From the NCBI RefSeq assembly GCF_001908205.1, contig NZ_LGHL01000071.1:1-52411 (forward strand): a stretch of DNA of 52,411 nt, written 5' to 3'. The stretch is from Bradyrhizobium sp. NAS80.1. Its GTDB lineage: Bacteria > Pseudomonadota > Alphaproteobacteria > Rhizobiales > Xanthobacteraceae. The notes beneath the pieces are model-generated. The model saw nothing but the letters and a program-made list of their open reading frames with translations, searched no databases and was not told the origin of the DNA. A program made the translations under genes and the position numbers. Below are positions 7,587 to 15,725 of this stretch, one piece after another (position 1 is the stretch's first letter; each line of letters begins with the position of its first letter).

Positions 7587-9014
7587 TTGGGCGGCGAACA
7601 ACGCGCGAAGGGCCGCGGCGGAACGCGAACCACCGATGTGATGAGCGTGATCCGCGCCAAGGTCGCGGGTCGCGCGCTCGGTGCCGGCGACCGCCTGCCT
7701 TCGATCCGCAGCCTTGCTACGACGATGGGCGTTTCGCCCTCCACGATCGTCGAAGCCTATGACCGCCTCGCCGCCGAGGGCCTGATCCGTGCCCGCCGCG
7801 GCTCGGGCTTTTATGTTTCGCCAACGTCCATGCCGCCGCTGGCGCTTGCCGAGGCCGAACCGCGTCGCGACCGGGAAGTCGACCCGTTCTGGGTTTCCAG
7901 GCAATCGCTCGATGCCGACGCCGCCGTGCCGAAGCCCGGCTGCGGCTGGTTGCCGCCGGAGTGGATGCCGGAGGCGGGCTTGCGCCGCGCCGCCCGCGCA
8001 CTCGCCCGCGCCGATGACAGCCTGCTGACCAACTACGGCAGCACGCGCGGCGCTTCGGTGCTGCGGCGGCTGTTGCTCGCACGCCTTGCCGAAGACGCGA
8101 TCGAGGCGTCGGTCGACCAGCTCATGCTGACGGGCTCGGGCACGCAGGCGACCGATCTCGTCTGCCGCTTCCTGCTCCGTCCCGGCGACACCGTGCTGGT
8201 CGACGATCCCTGCTACTTCAACTTTCGCGCGCTGCTCCGGGCGCATCAGGCCAGGATCGTCGGCGTGCCCTACACGCCGTCGGGCCCGGACGTCGCACGC
8301 TTCGAGCAGATCCTCGCGAGCGAACGGCCGCGGCTCTACATCACCAATTCAGCGCTGCACAATCCGACCGGTGCGACGCTGTCGCTGCAGACCGCGCACC
8401 GGCTCCTGACCGCGGCAGGCGCGCACGATCTCACCATCATCGAGGACGACATCTTTGGCGACTTCGAACCGGAGCGTTCGCCGCGCCTTGCCGCGCTCGA
8501 CGGGCTCACCCGCGTGATCCGTATCGGCAGCTTCTCCAAGACGCTGTCGGCGTCGGTGCGCTGCGGCTATATCGCCGCGCGCGCCGACTGGGTCGAGCAT
8601 CTCGTCGATCTCCAGGTCGCAACAAGCTTCGGCGGCCCGGGCCCGGTCGCGACCGAGATCATCGCAAAAGTCCTCGCCGGCGGAAGCTATCGCAAGCACA
8701 TGGACGAGCTCAGGCAAAAGCTCACGCGCATGCGTCGCGAGGTCGCGCGCAAGCTTCAGGCCCTGGGCATCGAGCCCTGGCTGATGCCGCGCGGCGGCTT
8801 CTTCCTCTGGTGCCGCCTCGCGGGCGCGCAGGATGCCACCGCGGTTGCGCGCGCAGCGCTCGAAGAAAATGTGGTGCTCGCGCCGGGTAACGTGTTCAGC
8901 GTGTCGCAGACGGCGTCGAATTTCATGCGGTTCAACGTCGCGCAAATGGACGATCCGCGGATGTGGGATGCGATGCGGCGGGTGCTGAAGGCGACCTCCA
9001 GGCGGCGCTGTTAG
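7587..9014 (+). CDS. MocR-family regulator (GntR helix-turn-helix fused to aminotransferase domain)
   Basis: A 475-residue two-domain regulator. Residues about 17-80 are a GntR winged helix (LGAGDRLPSIRSLATTMGVSPSTIVEAYDRLAAEGLIRARRGSGFYV). Residues about 110-470 are a fold-type I aminotransferase-like domain with the HNPTG segment, the IIEDDIFGDF strand, and the pyridoxal-phosphate lysine in SFSKTL (Lys318). Family members sense PLP or amino compounds and regulate nearby genes. The first in-frame start is TTG at 7587, without a strong ribosome binding site. The divergent DMT transporter is the likely target. Confidence 0.9.
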   Translation: MGGEQRAKGRGGTRTTDVMSVIRAKVAGRALGAGDRLPSIRSLATTMGVSPSTIVEAYDRLAAEGLIRARRGSGFYVSPTSMPPLALAEAEPRRDREVDPFWVSRQSLDADAAVPKPGCGWLPPEWMPEAGLRRAARALARADDSLLTNYGSTRGASVLRRLLLARLAEDAIEASVDQLMLTGSGTQATDLVCRFLLRPGDTVLVDDPCYFNFRALLRAHQARIVGVPYTPSGPDVARFEQILASERPRLYITNSALHNPTGATLSLQTAHRLLTAAGAHDLTIIEDDIFGDFEPERSPRLAALDGLTRVIRIGSFSKTLSASVRCGYIAARADWVEHLVDLQVATSFGGPGPVATEIIAKVLAGGSYRKHMDELRQKLTRMRREVARKLQALGIEPWLMPRGGFFLWCRLAGAQDATAVARAALEENVVLAPGNVFSVSQTASNFMRFNVAQMDDPRMWDAMRRVLKATSRRRC

Positions 9015-9132
9015 CGTCAGCGGCAGCTCGGCATTTGTGCGCTTTTGGCTTGAGACCCTCTGCGCTCGCCGAGCGAGGGGTAACCTTCTGCGGATGCGAA
9101 CAAGGGTATCGACGCAGCCTCGGCCGTTCACG

Positions 9133-9771
9133 TCACCTCTTGCGAGCCACAATGTAAGGACGGTTGTCGTTGCCCTTCGTTGCGTGGATTTCGGTGGCAA
9201 GAAGGTCGAAGCCCGCGGCACTTATATGCCGACTTAGGTCCGCCTCCCGAAAGACGCCTGCGTAGGGTGCTTTGCCGATCGTGCGCATCGCAGGCAACAA
9301 AGCAAACCGGATGAGTGGGTTCATATCCCCGACGCAGGGTGTCTTGGAGATGAACGAGCCTTCCGCTGCAAGTAAGGTATGGATGCGGCGCAGCGTGCCA
9401 GGCAGGTCGCGGACCAGATGGAGATAGTTGAATCCCAGAACCGCATTAAACTGCGCGGCGTCAGGTGTAAGCGCTTCTGCGGTCGCGGTGCGGAAGACAA
9501 GGCCCCGGATGGGGCCAGCGGCGTGTTTCTCATTAGCAATCGCGATCATTCCAGCGGAAATATCCGTCGCAAGATAGTCTTCCACTTCGCCCGCGAGCCG
9601 GAGCGCAGTTGTTCCTGTTCCGCAGCCCAGCTCCAACACCTTATCGCTTGGTCCCAACAGGGCGCGTGTCCGGTCCAGCGTGCGCTCAAATCCGGCCTGG
9701 TCCGCAATCGCACCCTTGGCGTACTTCCGTGAACTCCGGTCCCAGAAACGGGCGTCGCTCGCTATGTTCAT
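9133..9771 (-). CDS. Class I SAM-dependent methyltransferase
   Basis: A 212-residue cytoplasmic protein with the Rossmann methyltransferase core. Motif I is VLELGCGTGTTAL (about residues 44-56), followed by YLATDISAGMI, in which the acidic residue binds the ribose of S-adenosylmethionine, and by AVLGFNYLHLVRDLPGTLRRIHTLL, the motif IV region. The substrate is not deducible; small-molecule and quinone-type methyltransferases have this layout. It is a single gene between the MocR gene and tRNA-Ser, with no operon partner. Start at ATG 9771. Confidence 0.85.
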   Translation of the reverse strand: MNIASDARFWDRSSRKYAKGAIADQAGFERTLDRTRALLGPSDKVLELGCGTGTTALRLAGEVEDYLATDISAGMIAIANEKHAAGPIRGLVFRTATAEALTPDAAQFNAVLGFNYLHLVRDLPGTLRRIHTLLAAEGSFISKTPCVGDMNPLIRFALLPAMRTIGKAPYAGVFREADLSRHISAAGFDLLATEIHATKGNDNRPYIVARKR

Positions 9772-9912
9772 CGTGATTCCCCCTCAGATCGCGACCTTGT
9801 TCTATCCGGCATTAAGAAAGTCGGAGCTCAAGGCAAGTCCTGTAGAAGCTCGTGCGGCTAGCGGCGGTGATTGGGGAATTATCTCGCTGATTACAGCGTA
9901 AACGGCGGCAAA

Positions 9913-10002
9913 TGGCGGAGAGGGAGGGATTCGAACCCCCGATAGGCTTGCACCTATGCCGCATTTCGAGTGCGGTGCATTCAACCACTCTGCCACCTCT
10001 CC
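9913..10002 (-). tRNA. tRNA-Ser (anticodon CGA)
   Basis: Read on the minus strand, the gene begins GGAGAGGTGGCAGAGTGG at 10002 and has a 7-bp acceptor stem (GGAGAGG with CCTCTCC), an anticodon loop CTCGAAA giving CGA (reads UCG), a long variable arm as expected for a type II serine tRNA, and a T-arm with GGTTCGAAT. Discriminator G at 9916 is followed by an encoded CCA (9915-9913). No integrase or duplicated 3' end was seen next to it. Confidence 0.96.
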
Positions 10003-10136
10003 TTGGTGCGCCAAATCGGGGCAGGAACCCCTGTGGTCGGGGCGTGTAATAGGCGAGGATGGCGGGCCAGACAAGGCGCGAAAGGGGAAAATCCGCAGCC
10101 TCTTTCGTCCCCGGTCTCATTCCCGAAGGAATCGCC

Positions 10137-11000
10137 TTGGAGCATCTGACGATTGAGGCGAATGGTGCCAATTTCCACCTGGTTCGCGCCGGGCGGGGAA
10201 AACCGCTGCTTTTGCTGCATGGTTGGCCGGAATTTTGGCTGACCTGGGAGCCGGTGATGGCGCGACTGGCGGACTGTTTCATGCTGATCGCGCCCGATCT
10301 GCGCGGCTTTGGCGACAGCGACAAGCCGGACGGGCCCTACGGGCCGGAGGGCCATGCGGCGGACATGCTGGCGCTGATGGACCGACTCGGCATCGCGCGA
10401 TTCGGGGCGGTCGGCCATGATGTGGGCGGCGCCGTCATGCAGCCCCTCGCGCGGCAGGCACCGGACCGGCTCGCCGGACTCTTTTTCTTTGATTTCGTCT
10501 ATCCCGGCATCGGACCGCGCATGGCAGCGCCCGATCGGCTCAACCACATCTGGTATCAATCCTTCCACCAGATGGAGATGGCACCCGGGCTCGTCGGCGC
10601 GAGTCGCGAAAGCTGCCGCCTCTACATCGCCCACTTCCTGAAGGGCTGGTCGCACCGCAAGTCCGCCTTCAACGACGTCCTCGATGACTTCGCCGACAAC
10701 TTCTTTAGGGATGGCAATCTAGCCGGCGGTTTTGCGCATTATCGCGCCTCGCATGCCGGGCGTGTCGCGATGATGAAGGGTGAGACGCCGCAACTGCCGC
10801 CGATCCATGTGCCGACCTGCGTGCGCTGGGCCGAGCACGATCCGCTGTTTCCGTATGCCTGGACCGACGGATTGGGAGAGACTTTCGCCGAACTCGATCT
10901 TGCGATGTTTCCGGACGTCGGACACTTCCCGCATCGGGAAGATCCGGATCGCGCGGCGACGGAGATCGCGGCGTACTTTCAGCGCATCGGGTGGAGTTGA
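10137..11000 (+). CDS. Alpha/beta hydrolase, epoxide hydrolase/dehalogenase type
   Basis: A 287-residue alpha/beta hydrolase. The oxyanion region is LLLLHGWPEFW, the nucleophile elbow is GHDVGG with Asp95 as nucleophile, and the catalytic His lies in DVGHFPHRED near the C-terminus. An Asp nucleophile is characteristic of epoxide hydrolases and haloalkane or fluoroacetate dehalogenases rather than esterases. The substrate cannot be told. I chose TTG 10137 because GAAGGA lies just upstream and the family's N-terminus fits; ATG 10059 would add 26 residues of poorly structured sequence. The gene stands alone, downstream of tRNA-Ser on the opposite strand. Confidence 0.85.
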   Translation: MEHLTIEANGANFHLVRAGRGKPLLLLHGWPEFWLTWEPVMARLADCFMLIAPDLRGFGDSDKPDGPYGPEGHAADMLALMDRLGIARFGAVGHDVGGAVMQPLARQAPDRLAGLFFFDFVYPGIGPRMAAPDRLNHIWYQSFHQMEMAPGLVGASRESCRLYIAHFLKGWSHRKSAFNDVLDDFADNFFRDGNLAGGFAHYRASHAGRVAMMKGETPQLPPIHVPTCVRWAEHDPLFPYAWTDGLGETFAELDLAMFPDVGHFPHREDPDRAATEIAAYFQRIGWS

Positions 11001-11026
11001 GGCCCGCAAGGAGCCAAACAGCGGGT

Positions 11027-11060
11027 GGGACCGCCAGACGCGGTAAACACTGGCGGTCCC
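11027..11060. terminator. Hairpin downstream of the hydrolase gene
   Basis: A perfect 10-bp inverted repeat (GGGACCGCCA and TGGCGGTCCC) with a 14-base loop begins 26 bases after the hydrolase stop. There is no T tract, so it may be a Rho-assisted end or an mRNA-stabilising stem rather than a classical terminator. Confidence 0.45.
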
Positions 11061-11188
11061 GTGCCGCTCATTGAAATTCTGGCCGGGAAGGGCGGCTTCG
11101 CCGGCCAGGCGAGGCGACAATTCGACCGTAGCGCGCGGCCTGCGCGCCGCAACGCAAAGTGTTCCTTAACCTAACCAGTCAAGGTTAC

Positions 11189-11290
11189 TCTGGAGCCGCT
11201 TCCGTTCCGGTAAAACCGGAACGGGGCTCCAGATTCTTGTTTTGGCGCGTTTTCTTTACGCGAACCGGTATCCACTTCGCTCGAAAACGC
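11189..11290. repeat. Palindromic intergenic repeat beside the ROK kinase gene
   Basis: A long imperfect hairpin (11189-11233; arms CTGGAGCC / GGCTCCAG around CCGTTCCGGT-AAA-ACCGGAACGG) is followed by a segment reading GGCGCGTTTTCTTTACGCG and ACTTCGCTCGAAAACGCT. I recall the latter type of sequence as a dispersed repeat in Bradyrhizobium and Rhodopseudomonas genomes. It reaches to within four bases of the ROK stop codon on the minus strand and may act as its terminator. Confidence 0.55.
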
Positions 11291-11293
11291 TAG

Positions 11294-12418
11294 CTAGTCG
11301 TTCTTGCCCTTTTTCTTGCCGTTCTCAGTAGAATCACGGTCTTTTCCGTTATCGGTGTCCTTGCGGCGATTGGTGAAGCGGGCATTGCCAAGGCCCGTGC
11401 CGATGGTCAGCACGCCCCAGCGATCGACATCCTGCATGAACGGCACTTCGGAGAGGCCCTGAACCACGCCGTCATTGTGCATCACGATCGCGGTGTCGTG
11501 CTCGCCGATCTCAGGGATGCCCTCGATCAGGCTCGCCGGCAGGTTGAACTTGCTGCTCTCCCAATTGCCCGGCAGGTTCTGCGCGCCCTTCTCGATCGAA
11601 CCGTCCTCGTTGATCACGCCGGGACAGGCAATGCCGATGAAGGGCGCGAGCTTGAAGCCTTCATTCTCGGCCGCCGTGATCAGCTCCTTCAGCATTTTCG
11701 TGAGCCGCTTCACCGCACCTTCGCGGGTCGGCTCGTCGTCGGCATGACGCCAGAGCTCGGATTTCACGACCCGCGCCTTCGAGAGATCCTTGGCCTTCTT
11801 CCAGTTCGTCCCCACGAGGCCGCAGCGGATGTTGGTGCCGCCGATATCGACGGCGAGAATGCTGTCGTAGGCCTCGAAGATCCAGGATGGCGCCAGATGC
11901 AGCGCGCCGATCAGGCCGGCCTCGTCCGGGTGATGGCGGATCGGCTGCAGGTCGATCTTGAAGTCCTCGGCCTTGAGGATGATCTCGGTGCGCGCGATCG
12001 CCAGCTCACCGAGCCTCGAATCGCGAAATCCGCCGCCAACCACGATGCGCTCGGTCTTGGCCCAGGCCTTGGTCTTGAGGAACCGGCGCGTGACGTGAGC
12101 GAGTTCCTGGGCAAAATCCTCGATCGCGCTATGCACGACCGCCGAGGCCTCGGTGTCGTCACCGACCAGCATGGCGTCCAATGTCTTCTTGCTGATGTTC
12201 TCGGACGGCTCCTTGCCAAACGGGTCCTCGCCGGTCTTGCGCAGCGGCTTACGCCAGCGGTCGAGGATCTTGCGGAACGCGCCCTTGCTGGCGCGGTCGC
12301 CAAGGAAACCGTCCTCGTCCTTCATCTCGACGTTGAAGCTGTCGACCTCGACCGAAGGCAGCCGCTCGGCGCCGTGACGGGCGATGCCCGTCGTCTTGAC
12401 CAGCTCGTCTGTTGCCAT
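11294..12418 (-). CDS. ROK-family sugar kinase with circularly permuted motif order
   Basis: A 374-residue protein containing every main ROK/glucokinase motif but in rotated order. Residues 124-130 (RIVVGGG) and 165-176 (DEAGLIGALHLA) match segments that normally lie near the C-terminus. They are followed by 191-196 (DIGGTN, phosphate-binding, normally near residue 10), 264-267 (ACPG), 314-316 (HND, catalytic Asp316) and 338-345 (TIGTGLGN). The breakpoint falls between the GTG motif and the GGG motif. The usual zinc motif CxCGxxGC is not visible. The C-terminal 25 residues are a Lys/Asp-rich tail. ROK proteins phosphorylate sugars with ATP in the cytoplasm or act as repressors; no DNA-binding domain is present, so a kinase is likely. 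The gene is divergent from rplU. Confidence 0.85.
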   Translation of the reverse strand: MATDELVKTTGIARHGAERLPSVEVDSFNVEMKDEDGFLGDRASKGAFRKILDRWRKPLRKTGEDPFGKEPSENISKKTLDAMLVGDDTEASAVVHSAIEDFAQELAHVTRRFLKTKAWAKTERIVVGGGFRDSRLGELAIARTEIILKAEDFKIDLQPIRHHPDEAGLIGALHLAPSWIFEAYDSILAVDIGGTNIRCGLVGTNWKKAKDLSKARVVKSELWRHADDEPTREGAVKRLTKMLKELITAAENEGFKLAPFIGIACPGVINEDGSIEKGAQNLPGNWESSKFNLPASLIEGIPEIGEHDTAIVMHNDGVVQGLSEVPFMQDVDRWGVLTIGTGLGNARFTNRRKDTDNGKDRDSTENGKKKGKND

Positions 12419-12550
12419 GGGAGCCCTTGCCCGCTTACCTGTTCCGGTCGGGACAACGGCGCGGGAACCGGTTGGTTGCAGCGCGGGCCGAGATTCGAGC
12501 CGTGGAAGCGGTCCAAATCCTTCAAATCCGGGCCTTTTCGGCGGTTTTCC

Positions 12551-12578
12551 TTGACTCTGGGCGTCTTGAGGCTATAAG
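12551..12578 (+). promoter_or_regulatory. Sigma-70-type promoter of rplU-rpmA
   Basis: TTGACT at 12551-12556 and TATAAG at 12573-12578 are separated by 16 bases. The predicted start of transcription near 12585 gives a leader of about 159 bases before rplU, long enough for leader-based control by a ribosomal protein, although I could not define its structure. Confidence 0.7.
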
Positions 12579-12743
12579 TCCCACCACCGGCGCGGGGCGT
12601 TTCTCGCGCCGCTTGCTTTTGCGTGGTTTTTCAAAGGGATAACTCCCGCCCACGCGAAACTCGCATAAACCCATAGCGACTGACAAAAAGCCGGCCCGGA
12701 CAATCCGTCACGAGGCCGGGATTGAACACGAAGGAAGAAAACG

Positions 12744-13130
12744 ATGTTCGCAGTCATCAAAACCGGCGGCAAGCAATACCGCGTCGCTCCGGATGATGTT
12801 CTCGAAGTAGGCAAGATCGCCGGCGAAGTCGGCACGATCGTGCAGTTGAATGAAGTCCTGGTGGTCGGCGGCGACACGCCGGTCCTGGGCGTTCCGACGG
12901 TCGCAGGCGCGTCCGTTGCGGTCGAGGTGCTCGACCACAAGCGCGGACCGAAGGTCATCGCGTTCAAGAAGCGCCGCCGCAAGAACTCGCGCCGGAAGCG
13001 CGGCTATCGCGACGAGATCACGGTTCTGCGCGTCACCGAGATCCTGACGGACAACGCCAAGCCCACCAAGGGCCCGCGTCCGAAGAAGGAGAAGGTGGCC
13101 AAGGAGTCGGCAAAGGAAGCCGCCGAATAA
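12744..13130 (+). CDS. rplU: 50S ribosomal protein L21
   Basis: A 128-residue protein beginning MFAVIKTGGKQYRVAPDD, the canonical L21 start, with the basic RNA-binding stretch KVIAFKKRRRKNSRRKRGYRDEITVLRVTEI. L21 binds 23S rRNA in the large subunit. The usual bacterial length is about 103 residues; here a Lys/Glu-rich tail (PKKEKVAKESAKEAAE) adds about 25, as is common in alphaproteobacteria. GAAGGAAG lies just upstream of the ATG. It is first in the rplU-rpmA operon, with a good promoter and a long leader upstream. Confidence 0.97.
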   Translation: MFAVIKTGGKQYRVAPDDVLEVGKIAGEVGTIVQLNEVLVVGGDTPVLGVPTVAGASVAVEVLDHKRGPKVIAFKKRRRKNSRRKRGYRDEITVLRVTEILTDNAKPTKGPRPKKEKVAKESAKEAAE

Positions 13131-13140
13131 CGAAAATCGA

Positions 13141-13168
13141 TCACGCCAATTCACGAATTGATGCGTGA
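13141..13168. other. Imperfect palindrome between rplU and rpmA
   Basis: The 102-bp spacer between the two ribosomal protein genes begins with TCACGC-C-AATTC-AC-GAATT-GAT-GCGTGA, an imperfect dyad that could fold in the mRNA. It may adjust the ratio of the two proteins through processing, but there is no direct evidence. Confidence 0.3.
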
Positions 13169-13232
13169 GAAAATTTGAAATGATTCCGTCAAGGAATTGA
13201 CCTAGAACTACGTAGGATTTCGGAGACGAGCC

Positions 13233-13502
13233 ATGGCTCACAAAAAAGCAGGCGGTTCATCGCGCAACGGACGCGATTCCAAGGGTAAGCGCCTCGGCAT
13301 CAAGGCGTTCGGCGGGGAGATCGTCACTCCCGGCAACATCATTGCGCGTCAGCGCGGCACCACCTGGCACCCCGGCCTCAATGTCGGCATGGGCACGGAC
13401 CACACTTTGTTCGCCAAGGTTGAAGGTCGCGTTGCGTTCCAGGCCAAAGCCAACGGCCGCACCTTCGTATCGGTACTCCCGATTGCAGAGGCGGCTGAAT
13501 AG
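13233..13502 (+). CDS. rpmA: 50S ribosomal protein L27
   Basis: An 89-residue protein starting MAHKKAGGSSRNGRDSKGKR, the hallmark N-terminus of L27, whose flexible tail reaches the peptidyl transferase centre. The sequence continues with IIARQRGTTWHPGLNVGMG. There is no N-terminal extension of the kind cleaved in Firmicutes. GGAGA lies just upstream of the ATG. It is the second gene of the rplU-rpmA unit and is followed by a strong terminator. Confidence 0.97.
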   Translation: MAHKKAGGSSRNGRDSKGKRLGIKAFGGEIVTPGNIIARQRGTTWHPGLNVGMGTDHTLFAKVEGRVAFQAKANGRTFVSVLPIAEAAE

Positions 13503-13569
13503 ACGGTGGATCAAATTTGGAGTCCGCCGGGTCCTGACCAAACCGGCGGAGTCCACAAGTAGGCTCCAG

Positions 13570-13605
13570 GGGAGGCGGGAAACCGGCCTCCCCTTTCGTT
13601 TTTCA
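13570..13605 (+). terminator. Rho-independent terminator of rplU-rpmA
   Basis: GGGGAGGC at 13570-13577 pairs with GCCTCCCC at 13587-13594 around a short GC-flanked AAA loop, followed by TTTCGTTTTT. It lies about 70 bases after the rpmA stop and just before the GNAT gene. Confidence 0.85.
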
Positions 13606-13636
13606 CTTTGACTTAGTGACTTTGACGGAGCCGGAC

Positions 13637-14230
13637 ATGTTGCAGGATTTCTCGAGCGTGACCTTGCGGGAGGCGAGACCGAGCGTCGTCGCCACCGAGC
13701 GGCTGACCTTGCGGCGGCCGACACTCGCCGATGTCAGGACCATTGCCCGGCTCGCCAACGACCGCCGCGTCGCGGAGAACACCCGCCGCCTTCCCCATCC
13801 CTATTCGCACGACGACGCCGTCGAATTCGTCCGCGCCACGGCCGAGCTCGGCAGCGAGACCGCGTTCCTGATCGAGTATGACACCACGCCGATCGGCATG
13901 GTCGGCATCGACTGCTCCACGCCTGACAATGCCGAGCTCGGCTACTGGCTCGGCGTCGAGCACTGGGGCCAGGGCTTCGCCACTGAGGCTGCGCGCGGCG
14001 CGATCGACTTCTTCTTCGAGGAGTTCGAGGACGACCATCTCTATGCCGGCGCGCGCGTCACCAATCCGGCTTCGCGCAGCGTGCTGGAAAAGTGCGGCTT
14101 CCAGTGGAGCGGCGTCCAGCTGCACCGATTCCTGGCGCTGGGATCCTCCACACCCGTCGACTGCTTCCGCCTCTCGCGCGGGGTGTGGGCGTCGCTGAAA
14201 AGCTGGAGCAGCGCGAGACGAGTGAGATAG
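13637..14230 (+). CDS. GNAT-family N-acetyltransferase
   Basis: A 197-residue protein of the RimJ/RimL-like GNAT branch: TERLTLRRPTLADVRTIARLAND at the N-terminus, ELGYWLGVEHWGQGFATEAARGAIDFFFEE (acetyl-CoA-binding motif region with the QGFATE loop), and ARVTNPASRSVLEKCGFQWSG near the end. It transfers an acetyl group from acetyl-CoA to an amine; the substrate could be a protein N-terminus or a small amine. ATG 13637 has GGAG seven bases upstream; GTG 13616 is an alternative seven codons longer. A terminator separates it from rpmA, so it probably has its own promoter. In Rhizobiales a GNAT gene commonly follows rpmA. Confidence 0.9.
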   Translation: MLQDFSSVTLREARPSVVATERLTLRRPTLADVRTIARLANDRRVAENTRRLPHPYSHDDAVEFVRATAELGSETAFLIEYDTTPIGMVGIDCSTPDNAELGYWLGVEHWGQGFATEAARGAIDFFFEEFEDDHLYAGARVTNPASRSVLEKCGFQWSGVQLHRFLALGSSTPVDCFRLSRGVWASLKSWSSARRVR

Positions 14231-14253
14231 GGCGTAGGCCCATCCTCAATCGC

Positions 14254-14301
14254 CACTGTAGTCCCGGGGCGCGACGAAGTCGCGAGCCCGGGACGACAGT
14301 G
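14254..14301. repeat. 48-bp palindromic intergenic element
   Basis: CACTGTAGTCCCGGG pairs with CCCGGGACGACAGTG (one mismatch) around GCGCGAC-GAA-GTCGCGA, forming a long hairpin. It lies between the GNAT stop and the convergent AraC stop and resembles REP-type elements seen elsewhere in the window. It may also end both transcripts. It marks the left border of the probable accessory segment. Confidence 0.7.
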
Positions 14302-14323
14302 TGGCCGCACTACGCCGGCGGAT

Positions 14324-15244
14324 TCACCTCTGCGCTCCCAGCGCATCTCGCCGCCACGCGCCGGGGCTGACGCCGACCGTCGCGGAGAAAACCCTTGTGA
14401 AATGGCTCTGGTTGGCAAAGCCGGCCGAGATTGCAATTTCCGAGAGCGACAAACCGTGTACGCTCATCAGCTGCTTGGCGGTCCTCACGCGATGATGCAG
14501 CAGCCAACGATGCGGCGGCAGGCCGGTCGAGGCTCGAAACGCACGCGAGAAATGGCTGACCGAGAGGCCGAGTTCGGCTGCGATCGACTGCAACGGCAGC
14601 TTGCCGCCGATGTTTGCTTCAAGTTTTTCGCAGGCGCGCGTCACCTGCCAGGGTGCAAGGGCACCGCGGCTTGGCTCGGTCTTGTGCCGGAATCCGCCAT
14701 AGGCCTGCGCGACATGGGCGGTGAGCGCGAGCATCATATGATCGACGAAAATCTGATTGGCTTCGTCCGGCCGTCGCAGGCCCTCGCGCAATGAAGCCCC
14801 GATATGGCGGACGATGGCATCATCGTGCCCGACAGGCTTGCAATCGAGCGCGTCGACACGCTGCGTACCGGATTGATCGGCGAGACTGTTGAGCGCCGAA
14901 TGCGGCACGTAGAAGTGAAGGGAATGAAGCGGCTTGTCGATTACGTAACGCGGGTCACGTTTGAGATCGTAGAGATAGGTCGTGCCGGCGTGGACGTCCG
15001 CCTTCTTGATATGGCGCCCATGTTCCCATATCTCGCAATCCGGATAGTCAAGAAGCTTCAAGCTGACGAGATAGGCATCTTCCGCAGCGAAGGAGCCGGA
15101 AAGACCCGGCACGGGATTGTCGCTGCGCGTTTCGGTCACCGCGATCTCGGTGCCGCGCAGCGAATGGGTCACCAATGAAGGCGGCGTATCCTCGAGGCGC
15201 AGGAATTCGCCTAACCGTTCTCCGTAAGCGCCAGTCCGCGTCAT
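14324..15244 (-). CDS. AraC-family transcriptional regulator
   Basis: A 306-residue regulator. The C-terminal 100 residues contain two helix-turn-helix motifs typical of AraC/XylS proteins: LPLQSIAAELGLSVSHFSRAFRASTGLPPHRWL, and LSLSEIAISAGFANQSHFTRVFSATVGVSPGAWRR. The N-terminal 200 residues are a ligand or partner domain without a clear fold signature. ATG 15244 (MTRTGAYGERL) has AGAAGAG eight bases upstream; a TTG 27 bases earlier is less likely. It faces the GNAT gene and is divergent from the FixJ-type regulator. Its target is unknown. Confidence 0.9.
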   Translation of the reverse strand: MTRTGAYGERLGEFLRLEDTPPSLVTHSLRGTEIAVTETRSDNPVPGLSGSFAAEDAYLVSLKLLDYPDCEIWEHGRHIKKADVHAGTTYLYDLKRDPRYVIDKPLHSLHFYVPHSALNSLADQSGTQRVDALDCKPVGHDDAIVRHIGASLREGLRRPDEANQIFVDHMMLALTAHVAQAYGGFRHKTEPSRGALAPWQVTRACEKLEANIGGKLPLQSIAAELGLSVSHFSRAFRASTGLPPHRWLLHHRVRTAKQLMSVHGLSLSEIAISAGFANQSHFTRVFSATVGVSPGAWRRDALGAQR

Positions 15245-15725
15245 AGGGTTGTCTCTTCTGTGAACGTCCAAGAGCAGGCCACAGCGCCCTGCAATTTGCA
15301 GAACCGCTTATCGGATATTCGCCGATAGCTGTCCACGGCCGCCGACGCAGGGCTCATCCGCTTGCTCCGGGCGATGGGCCCGATCATTTTCGAGCAATTT
15401 CGGTATGATTTCATTCGCTCCTGCCCGGGGGAACCGTTGCCGAACCGAGACGAGGACATCACGAGTTTTCACAAACGCACGCAAAGTGCGGCCCGACGTC
15501 GCGCAAAGGAGCCCATGGAGCAGGATCAGGCAACACACGGCAGCATCGGGAAAGACGAGGACCTTCATACCGCCTAGAACCCGTAAATGACCGATCTCAA
15601 AGTCCGAACGGGCCTGGATCGAGATCAGCAAGTCACGACGGCGAAGCGATCGACAAGAGGTCACGATGATTGCGACAAGCGCATCGAGCGGCTCGTTTGC
15701 TTCAAGCCAGGTATCCCGCCTGATC
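15245..15725. other. Intergenic stretch, no convincing gene
   Basis: About 480 bases between the divergent AraC and FixJ-type genes. Open frames on both strands overlap and lack recognisable domains. One tiny frame at 15515-15577 (MEQDQATHGS..., 20 codons) follows AAAGGAG but is too short to trust. Promoters of both flanking genes must lie here; I cannot place them. Confidence 0.4.

Noticed and set aside
9913..10002. tRNA-Ser as an integration site for a mobile element
   Set aside because: No integrase, no direct repeat of the tRNA 3' end and no prophage genes were seen nearby.
9802..10074. Minus-strand frames spanning the tRNA-Ser gene
   Set aside because: They read through the tRNA and have no protein-like character.
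15515..15577. 20-codon frame after AAAGGAG
   Set aside because: Too short, binding site too close to the ATG, and no conservation can be tested here.
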